The notes beneath the pieces are model-generated. The model was not told the DNA's origin and did not search any database. It worked only from the letters and a program-made list of their open reading frames with translations. The position numbers were made by a program, and so were the translations under genes. From Spirochaetaceae bacterium (lineage in GTDB: Bacteria > Spirochaetota > Spirochaetia > SZUA-6 > Bin103): 28,262 nucleotides of DNA. Every line of letters starts with the position of its first letter. Positions within the stretch are counted from its first letter, which is position 1. Of this stretch, positions 1 through 8,067 are shown piece by piece. The stretch is taken from assembly GCA_026710565.1 (NCBI GenBank), contig JAPOQV010000598.1, forward strand, positions 1-28,262, read 5' to 3'.

Positions 1-885
1 CCGAAGGGCCGCATCGTGGAGATCTTCGGGCCGGAGTCTTCCGGCAAGACGACGCTGGCCCTGCACGCGATCGCCGAGGCGCAGCGCAGCGGGGGCATCG
101 CCGCATTCATCGATGCCGAGCACGCCCTGGACCCGGTCTACGCCAAGGGCATGGGCGTGGACACCGACGAGTTGTGGGTATCGCAGCCCGACAACGGGGA
201 GCAGGCACTCGAGATCGTGGAGTCCCTGGTTCGTTCCGGCGCGGTCGACATCGTGGTCGTCGACTCGGTCGCCGCGCTCACGCCGCGGGCCGAGATCGAA
301 GGCGAGATGGGCGACTCCCACATGGGGCTGCAGGCACGGCTGATGAGCCAAGCGCTGCGCAAGCTTACCGCCACGATCGCCAAGTCGGGCACCTGTCTGA
401 TCTTCATCAACCAGATCCGCATGAAGATCGGGGTCATGTTCGGCAATCCGGAGACCACGACAGGCGGCAACGCGCTGAAGTTCTACTCCTCGGTGCGCCT
501 TGAGGTGCGCAAGATCGAGACCATCCAGCGCACCGGGGAGAATGCGATCGGCAACCGGGTGCGCATCAAGATCGTCAAGAACAAGGTGGCGCCGCCGTTC
601 CGCCGAGCCGAGCTGGAGATCATGTTCGGCACCGGCCTTTCCGCTTCCGGCAGCCTGCTGGAAGCTGGGCTGCAGGAGAACATCGTCGAGAAGAGCGGCA
701 CCTGGTATTCCTACGACGGGGAACGCATCGGCCAGGGCCGGGAGAACGCCAAGGCGTTTCTTGAAGCGCACCCGGAGACGGCCGCTGCCATCGAGGGCAA
801 GGTGCGCGCGCTGCTGTTTCCGGACGCCGCGCCGCCACCGGCAGAACTGTCGCAGACCGAGGGTAACGGCACGAGGGAGGCCTGA
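1..885 (+). CDS. recA: RecA recombinase, 5'-truncated by the window edge
   Basis: RecA is the ATP-dependent DNA strand-exchange protein of homologous recombination and the SOS co-protease. The frame is open from base 1: five codons precede the first in-window GTG at 16 and match the usual RecA residues before Walker A, so that GTG is internal and the real start lies upstream. Visible residues 10-17 form Walker A (GPESSGKT). The Walker B strand (IVVVDS) is near residues 84-89. Loop L1 ([12 protein letters not shown]) follows, then loop L2 with [19 protein letters not shown] and [12 protein letters not shown]. The C-terminal domain is complete and ends at TGA 883-885; 294 residues are visible. 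The scpA gene follows on the same strand. Whether a LexA box controls the gene cannot be seen because the promoter is outside the window. Identification is secure. Confidence 0.97.
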   Translation, partial: PKGRIVEIFGPESSGKTTLALHAIAEAQRSGGIAAFIDAEHALDPVYAKGMGVDTDELWVSQPDNGEQALEIVESLVRSGAVDIVVVDSVAALTPRAEIEGEMGDSHMGLQARLMSQALRKLTATIAKSGTCLIFINQIRMKIGVMFGNPETTTGGNALKFYSSVRLEVRKIETIQRTGENAIGNRVRIKIVKNKVAPPFRRAELEIMFGTGLSASGSLLEAGLQENIVEKSGTWYSYDGERIGQGRENAKAFLEAHPETAAAIEGKVRALLFPDAAPPPAELSQTEGNGTREA

Positions 886-971
886 CGGCCAGCCCTGAGA
901 GCCGCTCTTCCGGGGGAGGGGAGGGAGCGATCAGCGACCAACGACATGCCGGCGACGCCACCGATAGCGGC

Positions 972-1685
972 ATGAGCTACCGGCTCGGCGACTTCGACGG
1001 GCCGCTCGACCTGTTGCTGCACTTGGTGCGAAGCGCCCAGATCAGCATCTGGAACATCCCGATCGCCGCCATCACCGAACAGTACCTGGCCGTTCTCGAT
1101 GCCTCGGACGACCTCGACCTTGAGCGGACCACCGATTTCTACCGCATGGCTGCGACACTGCTCCACATCAAGTCGCGGATGCTGCTGCCGGTCGGCAGTG
1201 CCGCGGGGAGAGGTGATGATGAAGACGACCCGCGCGCCGAGCTTGTCGAGCAGCTCATCGAGTACCGCCGGTTGCGCCTGCTCGGCGAGGCGCTTTCCGA
1301 ACGCTTCGAGCCGCGCGAGTGGCACATCGAGCCGGAACGCCGCGTCCACGCGGCGCAGGAGGCCCTGGAAGATGAAGACGACGACGCGGAGATGGACGGA
1401 TCGATCGCCGAGCTGGTCGAAGTCTATCGGGAGCTGCGGTCCGGGATCGCCGATGCCGTGCCATTCGATCTGGATGACGGCGTGACCGTGGCAGAGAAGG
1501 TGACGCTGCTGCGCGAACGACTGGACCGCGATGCGCGGGTGAGGTTCGATGTCCTGATCCGCATGGGATCCGCGGTGGAGCTGGTTTGCGCGTTGCTCGC
1601 GATCCTGGAAGTGGTCAAGGCGGGGCGGGCCCGGGTCATCCAGCATGCCCCTTTCGCCGAAATCTCGCTGGTGGCCAGCCGATGA
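972..1685 (+). CDS. scpA: Segregation and condensation protein A
   Basis: ScpA is the kleisin subunit that bridges SMC heads in the bacterial condensin complex and partners with ScpB in chromosome segregation. The 237-residue protein opens with the family hallmark FDGPLDLLLHLV at residues 8-19. An SMC-neck binding helical domain with LLHIKSRMLLP follows, then an acidic linker near residues 75-85 and 130-142, and a C-terminal winged helix (about 190-235) ending HAPFAEISL. ATG 972 places the conserved block right at the N-terminus, as in other ScpA proteins. The nearest purine-rich stretch (911-929, GGGGAGGGGAGGGAG) is over 40 bases upstream, and no ATG, GTG or TTG occurs in frame between the upstream stop at 864 and 972. 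The gene overlaps scpB by four bases (ATGA), indicating translational coupling. Confidence 0.93.
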   Translation: MSYRLGDFDGPLDLLLHLVRSAQISIWNIPIAAITEQYLAVLDASDDLDLERTTDFYRMAATLLHIKSRMLLPVGSAAGRGDDEDDPRAELVEQLIEYRRLRLLGEALSERFEPREWHIEPERRVHAAQEALEDEDDDAEMDGSIAELVEVYRELRSGIADAVPFDLDDGVTVAEKVTLLRERLDRDARVRFDVLIRMGSAVELVCALLAILEVVKAGRARVIQHAPFAEISLVASR

Positions 1686-2440
1686 GCGCAGACGACCGCG
1701 CCTCCCGGCCTGCCGGCGGCGATACGCTTGCCGCCCGGGAACCGTCCGTACCCGCGCCGCCGGTGGAATCCTCGAACGGCGTGCATCCGGAGATCGACGG
1801 CTCGGGGAACGGGCACGCGGGCACGACGGCGGTGGATGCCACGCCGGCGGCCGCCGGGCACGAGGATGCCGCCGCCGAACGCGACGCGTCGAACGAACTC
1901 CATCCTCGGACCGGCAACGCATCGGTCGTCGAAGCAGCCCTTCTGCTGGAAGGCCATCCGGCGACGGCCGCGCGGCTTGCGCGGATCACCGGCCTGCCCG
2001 TCCCGGAGATCGAACGCTGCCTGGCAGTGCTCCGCCAGCGCTACGCCTCCCCGGTATTCGGCCTGCAGGTCGCCCGAGTCGCCGACAGTTATTCGCTCAT
2101 GCCCAAGGCGGAGCTGTGGGAACGGCTGCGTCACCACTACGGCACCGGCTCCGGCAAGCGGTTGTCGCGCGCGGCCATGGAGACCCTGACCATCGTCGCC
2201 TACTCGCAGCCGGTGACGCGAAGCCAGATCGAAGCGATGCGCGGCGTTTCCGCCGACGCGATGATCCGGTTGCTGAGCGACAGGAAACTGATACGCCCGG
2301 TCGGCTACAAGGAGGACTCGGTCGGCCGTCCGACACTGTTCGGTACCACCAACCGATTCCTGGAGACCTTCGGTCTTGAGACGATCGAGGATCTGCCGAA
2401 GCTGGACAAGGTGGAAGCGAGCAGGTTCCGGCGAGTCTGA
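1682..2440 (+). CDS. scpB: Segregation and condensation protein B
   Basis: ScpB is the winged-helix dimer that binds the ScpA kleisin in the SMC-ScpAB complex. The start is taken as ATG 1682 because it overlaps the scpA stop as ATGA. The conserved core begins near residue 80 (SVVEAALLLEGHPATAARLA) with the first winged helix. The second domain contains the family signature AMETLTIVAYSQPVTRSQIE and RGVSADAMIRLLSDRKLI, then GRPTLFGTTNRFLETFGL. The protein has 252 residues, longer than typical ScpB (about 170-200), because the first ~78 residues are a low-complexity Ala/Gly/Pro/Asp/Glu tail with no visible fold. A later start at an internal GTG cannot be excluded. The pseudouridine synthase gene starts two bases after the stop. 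Confidence 0.93.
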   Translation: MSADDRASRPAGGDTLAAREPSVPAPPVESSNGVHPEIDGSGNGHAGTTAVDATPAAAGHEDAAAERDASNELHPRTGNASVVEAALLLEGHPATAARLARITGLPVPEIERCLAVLRQRYASPVFGLQVARVADSYSLMPKAELWERLRHHYGTGSGKRLSRAAMETLTIVAYSQPVTRSQIEAMRGVSADAMIRLLSDRKLIRPVGYKEDSVGRPTLFGTTNRFLETFGLETIEDLPKLDKVEASRFRRV

Positions 2441-2441
2441 C

Positions 2442-3158
2442 ATGAGGCTCAACCGCTACCTTGCGCGCGGCGGCGTTGCTTCCCGGCGCTCCTCCGACGC
2501 GTTGATCACCGCCGGCCGCGTGACGGTGAACGGCGAACCGGTCACGCGACTCGGAGTCACCGTCGAGCACGGCGATCGCGTCTGCCTGGACGGCGCTCCC
2601 GTGGAGATCGCGCAGCTCAGCCGCTACCTCGCCCTGCACAAGCCACCCGGGTTCGTCTGCACCGCCCACGACCCGCAGGGACGACGGCGCGCGGTGGAGC
2701 TGGTTGACGGAGAGGGCGGCCGCCTGTTCAGCGTCGGCCGGCTCGACTATCGATCGAGCGGACTGCTGCTGTTCACCAACGACGGGCAGTTCGCGGAGCA
2801 TGCGGCACATCCCTCCTATGGGGTGGAGAGGGACTACCTGATACGGACCGCCGGCGGGGCGCCGATTCCGGATGACCTGCTGCGCGGCTACCGGAACGGC
2901 CTGTCGGTGGACGGCGAGCACTATCGGTCGACCGGCTACGAACGGCGTGCCCACGATGAAGTGCTCCTCACGCTGTCGACCGGCAGAAACCGCGAGATCC
3001 GGCGCGTCTTCGCTGCCGCCGGCATCGACCTCAGCCTCGTACATCGCGTCCGTGTCGGCCCGGTGCGCCTCGGGGCGCTCGACGCCGGCCATCACCCGGA
3101 GCTCACCGCCGACGAGGTCGCATGGTTCCTCCGGCTCGGAAAGCGGTCGTCGCGATAG
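2442..3158 (+). CDS. rluB: RluB/RsuA-family pseudouridine synthase
   Basis: This enzyme isomerises a specific uridine in rRNA to pseudouridine. The 238-residue protein starts with an S4 RNA-binding domain (MRLNRYLARGGVASRRSSDALI, with the G.V.VNG turn near residues 26-31). The catalytic domain carries HKPPGFVCT near residue 67 and the motif GRLDYRSSGLLLFTNDG near residues 101-117, whose Asp is the catalytic residue. The C-terminal motif TGRNREIRRVFAAAG is typical of the RsuA/RluB/RluE/RluF group. The choice of RluB rests on the scpB-rluB-cmk neighbourhood common in bacteria; RluE or RsuA specificity cannot be ruled out from sequence alone. ATG 2442 follows the scpB stop by one base, and the 3' end overlaps cmk by 37 bases. 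Confidence 0.88.
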   Translation: MRLNRYLARGGVASRRSSDALITAGRVTVNGEPVTRLGVTVEHGDRVCLDGAPVEIAQLSRYLALHKPPGFVCTAHDPQGRRRAVELVDGEGGRLFSVGRLDYRSSGLLLFTNDGQFAEHAAHPSYGVERDYLIRTAGGAPIPDDLLRGYRNGLSVDGEHYRSTGYERRAHDEVLLTLSTGRNREIRRVFAAAGIDLSLVHRVRVGPVRLGALDAGHHPELTADEVAWFLRLGKRSSR

Positions 3159-3778
3159 ACGGTCCGGCGGCCTCCGGAAAGTCCACGGTGGCCCGCTGTC
3201 TGGCCGACCGTCTGGGATACCGATACCTGAGCTCCGGGCTGCTCTACCGTGCCGCGTCCGCCATCGCCCTGCGCGAGTGCGAGGACCCGACGCAGGAGGC
3301 TGCCGTCGTGGCGGCCGTGGAGGCCGCCGGTCTGGCCGCCGACCTCCATGGCGTCAGCGCCGGCGCGCTCCCCCTCGACGACAGGATCCTGCGCGGCGCC
3401 GAGGTGACCGGCTGGCTGCCCACGCATTCGGCGATGCGCTCGCTACGGGTGCACATCAACGCCCTGCTGCACGCAGCGTCGATCCTGACGCCCTGCGTGA
3501 TCGAAGGCCGCGACATCGGCACGGTCGTCTTCCCCGATGCGGAGACGAAGGTGTTCCTGGACGCTTCGCCCGCCGCTCGCGCACGCCGCCGGCAGCGCCA
3601 GCAGGGCGGCGACCTCCATGCCGTCGCCGGTGCGATCGCGGATCGCGACGCCGCCGACCGCGCAAAGGAGTGGGGCCGGCTTGCCCGGGCAGCCGACGCG
3701 ATCCGCGTCGACACCACCGACTTGACCCCTGGTGCAGTGTGTGACAGGCTGGAGAAGATCGTGCGGTGCGGGACCTGA
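3122..3778 (+). CDS. cmk: Cytidylate kinase
   Basis: Cmk phosphorylates CMP and dCMP with ATP in pyrimidine nucleotide recycling. The 218-residue protein has the P-loop DGPAASGKSTVA at residues 13-24, and then YLSSGLLYRAAS, the NMP-binding region (usually Y-[IL]-[DS]-[ST]-G-[AL]-[ML]-YR). The segment EGRDIGTVVFPDAETKVFLDAS and a short Arg-rich LID (ARARRRQRQQ) follow. The C-terminal block IADRDAADRAKEWGRLARAADAIRVDTT corresponds to the family's RD-x-x-D-x-x-R segment. ATG 3122 has GAGG about seven bases upstream and overlaps the pseudouridine synthase gene by 37 bases in another frame, so the two are probably translated as a coupled pair. It is followed by a 109-base gap before rpsA. Confidence 0.92.
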   Translation: MVPPARKAVVAIDGPAASGKSTVARCLADRLGYRYLSSGLLYRAASAIALRECEDPTQEAAVVAAVEAAGLAADLHGVSAGALPLDDRILRGAEVTGWLPTHSAMRSLRVHINALLHAASILTPCVIEGRDIGTVVFPDAETKVFLDASPAARARRRQRQQGGDLHAVAGAIADRDAADRAKEWGRLARAADAIRVDTTDLTPGAVCDRLEKIVRCGT

Positions 3779-3887
3779 ATCTTTGCGTTCGGCCGTGCAT
3801 TTCCAATTGTTGTATTCTCCATCGAGTTCATGTGCCAAAAAAGTCCCTCACGCGCGATGGCGCGATTGAGTCGTAGCGAGCAGTCTG
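3779..3887 (+). promoter_or_regulatory. AT-richer leader/promoter region before rpsA
   Basis: This 109-base gap is the only sizeable one in the recA-rpsA run. Bases 3781-3845 are clearly AT-richer than the surroundings. A TATTCT hexamer at 3813-3818 could serve as a -10 element, but no good -35 lies 16-18 bases upstream. CGCGC-GATG-GCGCG at 3851-3864 could form a short hairpin in the leader. The S1 gene is autoregulated through its leader in other bacteria; whether that applies here is inference. Confidence 0.3.
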
Positions 3888-5585
3888 GTGAGTGATAGAG
3901 ACGATCGGGGCAAAACCGGTCCCGCCGAGGGAAGTCTGCAGCAGCAGTACGTAAACTCCTTCCAGCCCGTCGAGGAAGGACAGCTGTTGACCGGACAGGT
4001 GATCGAGGTGGGACCGGAGATGGTCTACATCGACGTGGGCCTGAAGTCCGAGGGTCGTGTACCGGCTTCGGAGTTCACGGAGATCCCGGAGGTCGGGCAA
4101 TCGGTGGACGTGGTCCTGCTGCGCAAGGAGAGCCGTTCCGGAGAGGTGATCGTCTCCCGGCGGAAGGCGGAGGAGCAGGTTCTGTGGCGCACGCTGAAGG
4201 AAGCCGCCGAGCAGAGGACGCCGGTCCAGGGAATCATCCGCCGCAAGATCAAGGGCGGCTACGAGGTGGACCTCGGCGCCGGCACGCGAGCATTCGTCCC
4301 GTTTTCGAAGGTCGACATCATGCGTGTCCGCAACGAGGACGACTATCTGAACCTGCAGACGTCCTTCTTCATCGAGCAGTTGTTCAGCAAGGGACGCGCC
4401 AACGTGGTGGTCAACCGTCGCGACTGGCTCGAGCACGAGATCCGCAACCGGCGCGAACAGTTCTACGAGCATGCCGGGATCGGTGATGTCGTGGACGGCG
4501 TCGTCAAGTCGTTCACGTCGTTCGGAGCGTTCGTCGACCTGGGCGGTTTCGACGGCTTGCTGCATGTGAACGACATGCGCTGGGGACATGTCGCGTCGCC
4601 GCGCGACCTCGTGGAGCTCGGCCAGCAGCTCACCGTCAAGATCATCCGGCTCGATCGCGAAGCGCAGAAGGTGAACCTCAGCCTCAAGCATTTCACCGAA
4701 GATCCCTGGACGACGTTCGAAGAGCGCTTCCAGGTGGGCGACACCGTACACGGGTCGGTCACCAAGCTGACCGACTTCGGTGCGTTCGTCGCCATCGCCG
4801 ACGGCATCGAAGGGCTCGTGCACGTCTCGGACCTGTCCTGGGTAAAAAGGGTGCGGCATCCGAAGGAGATACTGGCACCGGGCGACGAGATGGAGGTCAA
4901 GGTTCTCGCGTACGACCTGGAACACGCCAAGCTGTCGCTCGGCCTCAAGCAGCTCCTTGCGAACCCGTGGGATGACGTCCCGGAACGCTATCCGGTTGGC
5001 AGGCGCATCACCGGCCGGGTCAGCAATCTGGTCAGCTTCGGGGCGTTTCTCAATATCGAGGAGGGGATCGACGGACTGCTGCATGTCGAGGACATGTCCT
5101 GGACCGAACGGATTGCCGACCCTTCGACGCTCGTCAAGGTCGGCGATGAGATAGAGGTGATGGTGCTCATGGTCGACTCGCGCCAGCGCCGCATCAAGCT
5201 CGGTCTTAAGCAGATGACAGAGGATCCATGGACGACGCTGGCGCGCGCCTACAAGAAGGGGGCGAGAATCTCCGGAACGGTGAGCCGCAAGACCGACTTC
5301 GGTGTGTTCGTGTCTGTCGAAGGCGATCTGGAGGCACTGATCAGCAAGAACCATCTGACCTCCGGCGAGACCTCCTTCGAGGAAGCTTCCAACGCGCTCA
5401 AGGTTGGCGATCCGATCCAGGCGATCGTGCTCGAGATCAACCCGCAGAGCCAGCGGCTCGCGCTCTCCGTTCGCGAGTTGCGGCGGCGCCAGGAGCGCGA
5501 GGAACTGGTCCGGTACGCGCACACCGACGGCAGCGACGACACCGTTTCGCTGGGCGACCTGATTCGCCGCAAGAACCCGGGGTAG
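3888..5585 (+). CDS. rpsA: 30S ribosomal protein S1
   Basis: S1 binds mRNA on the small ribosomal subunit and helps load structured or weak-SD messages. The 565-residue protein has six S1 (OB-fold) repeats at roughly residues 22-90, 104-175, 195-268, 281-355, 367-440 and 455-528. Repeats three to five are the most canonical, with FGAFV and GL[LV]HV signatures. Length and repeat number match the proteobacterial type (about 557 residues). The start is GTG 3888; the frame is closed at 3867, and only CTG 3885 precedes it. The ribosome-binding site is weak. The stop is TAG 5583-5585, which shows TAG is a normal stop here. A regulator gene follows on the same strand. Confidence 0.93.
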   Translation: MSDRDDRGKTGPAEGSLQQQYVNSFQPVEEGQLLTGQVIEVGPEMVYIDVGLKSEGRVPASEFTEIPEVGQSVDVVLLRKESRSGEVIVSRRKAEEQVLWRTLKEAAEQRTPVQGIIRRKIKGGYEVDLGAGTRAFVPFSKVDIMRVRNEDDYLNLQTSFFIEQLFSKGRANVVVNRRDWLEHEIRNRREQFYEHAGIGDVVDGVVKSFTSFGAFVDLGGFDGLLHVNDMRWGHVASPRDLVELGQQLTVKIIRLDREAQKVNLSLKHFTEDPWTTFEERFQVGDTVHGSVTKLTDFGAFVAIADGIEGLVHVSDLSWVKRVRHPKEILAPGDEMEVKVLAYDLEHAKLSLGLKQLLANPWDDVPERYPVGRRITGRVSNLVSFGAFLNIEEGIDGLLHVEDMSWTERIADPSTLVKVGDEIEVMVLMVDSRQRRIKLGLKQMTEDPWTTLARAYKKGARISGTVSRKTDFGVFVSVEGDLEALISKNHLTSGETSFEEASNALKVGDPIQAIVLEINPQSQRLALSVRELRRRQEREELVRYAHTDGSDDTVSLGDLIRRKNPG

Positions 5586-5673
5586 GATAGAGAGCGCGCC
5601 GGCGACGCATGATGCCGCGTCCCTACGGGCCTTGGCTCGATCGTGCCGTGTGCTCCACGAGCCGGATGCAGTG

Positions 5674-6621
5674 ATGCGTCCGGACGTCATCGTCGCCGAT
5701 CGCACGATGCGAGCAAAGGTGGAAGTGGCCACCAGGGCCGCGGTGACCGACCTGTCGGTGCTGCTGCTCGGTGAAGACGGGGTAGGGAAGGCGCTGTTCG
5801 CTCGGATGATCCACGCCGCATCGGCCCGGCAGGCAGGGCCGTTCGAGGAAGTCAACTGCAGGGCCGTGCCCCCTGACCTGATCGACGACGAACTGTTCGG
5901 CCACGCCGACGGCGGCCCGTCCGCGAACGGCCCCGTGCATCGGCCGGGCCGATTCGAACGCGCCGATGGCGGCACCATAATGCTGGACGCCGTGGACGCC
6001 CTGTCCCCGGACATGCAGGCCAGGCTCCTCGGCGTGCTCCAGCACGGCCGGATCTACCCGGAGAGCGGCGGTGCGCGGATGGTGGACACGCGCGTCATCG
6101 CCGCCAGCGGCGTCGACCTGGAAGGTCAGGTGGAACGTGCGGAGTTCCGGCGGGACCTGTTCTATCGGCTCAACGTCCTGCCGATCTACCTTCCGCCGTT
6201 GCGCGAACGGCCGAACGACGTGGCCGCGCTGGCGCAGCACTTTCTGAAGCGGTCATCCGCCACCGCCGGCCGCGGGACGCTCAAGTTCACGGCTGCCGCG
6301 CTTGCAGCGCTTCGTGGTCACCGTTGGCCCGGGAACGCGCGCGAGCTCGCCAACGTCGTGGAACGAGCCGCGATCGCTGCCGATTCCGTGATAGACACCC
6401 GGCACATCGATCTCGGCCTTGACAGCGCCTTGCCGGAGCAGTCCAGCGACGCGTACCATGGAGAGTCACTGAAAGAAGCCGTGCGCGCCTACAAGCGCCG
6501 CTTCATTCGCGGGGCGCTTGAGTCACATGGCTGGAACCAGACCACTACGGCCCGTTCACTGGGCATACAGCGCACCTATCTGTCGCGCCTGATCAAGGAA
6601 CTGGAGATCTCGAATCGATGA
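5674..6621 (+). CDS. Degenerate sigma-54-activator-like AAA+ protein with Fis-type HTH
   Basis: The 315-residue protein has the architecture of a bacterial enhancer-binding protein reduced to its AAA+ and DNA-binding parts, like PspF. Walker A (GEDGVGK) is at residues 33-39. The arginine-finger segment FRRDLFYRLNV lies near 158-168, followed by LPPLRERPNDV and the RWPGNARELANVVERA sensor II region. A C-terminal Fis-type HTH covers about 285-312 (NQTTTARSLGIQRTYLSRLIK). Several key residues are gone: the GAFTGA loop that contacts sigma-54 is replaced by GGPSANG (about 80-86), the Walker B glutamate is Ala (IMLDA instead of the usual LFLDE), and the sensor I AATN is AASG. It is therefore probably not a sigma-54 activator; a TyrR-like regulator acting without sigma-54 is one possibility. 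ATG 5674 is preferred; an in-frame TTG at 5632 would add 14 residues. It overlaps the next gene as ATGA. Confidence 0.85.
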   Translation: MRPDVIVADRTMRAKVEVATRAAVTDLSVLLLGEDGVGKALFARMIHAASARQAGPFEEVNCRAVPPDLIDDELFGHADGGPSANGPVHRPGRFERADGGTIMLDAVDALSPDMQARLLGVLQHGRIYPESGGARMVDTRVIAASGVDLEGQVERAEFRRDLFYRLNVLPIYLPPLRERPNDVAALAQHFLKRSSATAGRGTLKFTAAALAALRGHRWPGNARELANVVERAAIAADSVIDTRHIDLGLDSALPEQSSDAYHGESLKEAVRAYKRRFIRGALESHGWNQTTTARSLGIQRTYLSRLIKELEISNR

Positions 6622-7304
6622 GCGAAGCGCAGGAACGCGAGCCCTTTCGCATAGATGAAGCCGTCGGCCACGTCATCACCCGGTTCCGGGTGCCGCTGCT
6701 GGTGCTGTTGGCAACCGTGGGGATCGTGCTGATCGCGATCGTGGTGGTCACCGAGCAGCGGCGGGCGGGGCTCGAGCGATCGACGGAATTGATCGAAGAG
6801 GTCGAGCGACGGTGGCTGGTCGCCTCGGAAGAAGAGCGTGCGAGCCTCGACAGCGAAGTGCTCCCCCAATTGGAATCGCTGGCCGAACGCCATCGCGGAC
6901 GCTACGCCGGCAGGCGGGCGCTGCAGCTCCTGGCGGCCCGGTACGCCGAGCGCGGGGAGTGGCAGGAGGCCGCGGACCGATTCACGGAGCTGGCCGACCG
7001 GTCGACCGGCTACGTGGCCGCGCTGGCGCTGAGCAACGCCGCGGTCGCGTACGAGGAGCTCGGCGACCGAGAGAACGCCGCGAAACTCTACGGTGACGTC
7101 GCAACCCGGTACCCGGATGAGGTGGCGCTGGCGGCCCGCGCGCTGTTCTCGGTTGCGCGGCTCGAAGAAGAACGCGGCGATCCTGTCCGGGCCAACGAAG
7201 CGTACGTCGATCTGGAGACGAAGTACCAAGACAGCCTCTGGTCGCTGCTGGCCCTCAACCGGCGGATCCACCTCCGCGCCACCGGCGCGCTTGACGGCAA
7301 CTGA
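6618..7304 (+). CDS. Membrane-anchored tetratricopeptide repeat protein
   Basis: The 228-residue protein has a short cytoplasmic N-terminus, a single hydrophobic segment at about residues 25-44 (VPLLVLLATVGIVLIAIVVV), a charged helical linker, and then TPR-like helix pairs from about residue 75 to 215. Recognisable TPR units include AARYAERGEWQEAADRFTEL, AVAYEELGDRENAAKLYGDV and VARLEEERGDPVRANEAYVD. The topology (N-in, repeats outside the cytoplasm) and size resemble YfgM/BamD-like envelope TPR proteins, though no specific family can be assigned. ATG 6618 overlaps the regulator stop (ATGA), so the two genes are translationally coupled. TPR domains hold protein partners together; the partner is unknown. 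Confidence 0.8.
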   Translation: MSEAQEREPFRIDEAVGHVITRFRVPLLVLLATVGIVLIAIVVVTEQRRAGLERSTELIEEVERRWLVASEEERASLDSEVLPQLESLAERHRGRYAGRRALQLLAARYAERGEWQEAADRFTELADRSTGYVAALALSNAAVAYEELGDRENAAKLYGDVATRYPDEVALAARALFSVARLEEERGDPVRANEAYVDLETKYQDSLWSLLALNRRIHLRATGALDGN

Positions 7305-7359
7305 CCACCGCGAACGGGCCGCGGCCGGCCGCGGTTCGTTCCGCTGGGTACCGGCGGCC

Positions 7360-7467
7360 CCCCTGATCCGCAAATGTGGCCTGATCGGCAGCCGTGGCCT
7401 GATGGGAGGCCGTGGCCTGGTCGGCGGGTGCTTCCTGGTCGGTGCGTGCGTCCTGATCGGTGCGTGT
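7360..7467 (+). repeat. 18-bp tandem repeat, six copies, in a lipoprotein signal region
   Basis: Six consecutive 18-base units begin at 7360, 7378, 7396, 7414, 7432 and 7450. Each has CTG at its second codon and ATC, ATG or GTC at the third. In the lipoprotein frame they read PLIRKC, GLIGSR, GLMGGR, GLVGGC, FLVGAC and VLIGAC, and a seventh partial unit starts GL. The period is six codons, so gain or loss of a unit keeps the frame. Confidence 0.85.
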
Positions 7468-8067
7468 GGGCTGCCGTTTCCGTCGACGCTGCCGAGCCCG
7501 GAGAGCTGTCCCGCGGGGACGCCCGGCGTGTTGAGCTTCTGCGGCTCATCCGTGCAGCCCCCGTTTCAAGGGTATGAAATATACTACACCATACGAACGG
7601 CGAACGAAGGCGCTCCCTCGGAGCCGCTTCACCACGACGACCTGCGCGCCAGATTCGGTCGCCTGTCGGCGGCTGACAGTCGATCCTGCGCCACGGATCG
7701 CCCGCCGCTGATACGAGCGACCGACGCGGAGCGGGACCACACCGTGCACCTGGACCTGACGGTGTTTCGGCTCGCGGACACCTCAGACACCGAGCCGTTT
7801 CTCCGGTTGTCGTGGCGTTCCGGAGAGATCCCTGTCCGTCGAGACGTCGAGGACGACTTTGAGCAATGCAGGCATTTCTCCGACGTCGACGGCTACAGGG
7901 CCGAGGACATCGACGTCACGCCGGCGGCCGCGGCGGCGATCGGCGGGGCCGGTGGCGTGATCTACCTCCACGCGTACGCCGTCAGCTACGGACTCGACCG
8001 AGGCCATCCGCGGTACAGCGCGCCGCTGCGGATCGGCCGGGTGGAGTTGGCGTTGCCGTTCCAGTAG
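7402..8067 (+). CDS. Putative lipoprotein of unknown function
   Basis: From ATG 7402 the protein has 221 residues. It opens with MGGR and a hydrophobic stretch containing three possible lipobox cysteines at residues 10, 16 and 22 (VGGC, VGAC, IGAC). Maturation at any of them would give a lipid-anchored envelope protein. The mature part is polar, with five further Cys residues near residues 34, 42, 94, 154 and elsewhere, and motifs such as YEIYYTIRTANEGAP and VIYLHAYAVSYGLD suggesting beta structure. I recognise no family. The start is uncertain: there is no clear SD, and an in-frame TTG at 7291, overlapping the TPR gene, would add 37 residues including three more repeat units. The gene lies 97 bases after the TPR gene and its TAG directly abuts the next GTG, suggesting an operon of envelope proteins. 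Confidence 0.65.
   Translation: MGGRGLVGGCFLVGACVLIGACGLPFPSTLPSPESCPAGTPGVLSFCGSSVQPPFQGYEIYYTIRTANEGAPSEPLHHDDLRARFGRLSAADSRSCATDRPPLIRATDAERDHTVHLDLTVFRLADTSDTEPFLRLSWRSGEIPVRRDVEDDFEQCRHFSDVDGYRAEDIDVTPAAAAAIGGAGGVIYLHAYAVSYGLDRGHPRYSAPLRIGRVELALPFQ

Noticed and set aside
3828..6014. A 728-codon - strand frame across rpsA
   Set aside because: It is the antisense image of rpsA and the regulator, with no recognisable domain, while the + strand carries six clear S1 repeats.
5674..6621. Functional sigma-54 activator such as PspF
   Set aside because: The GAFTGA loop and Walker B glutamate are both missing, although the overall fold and HTH match.
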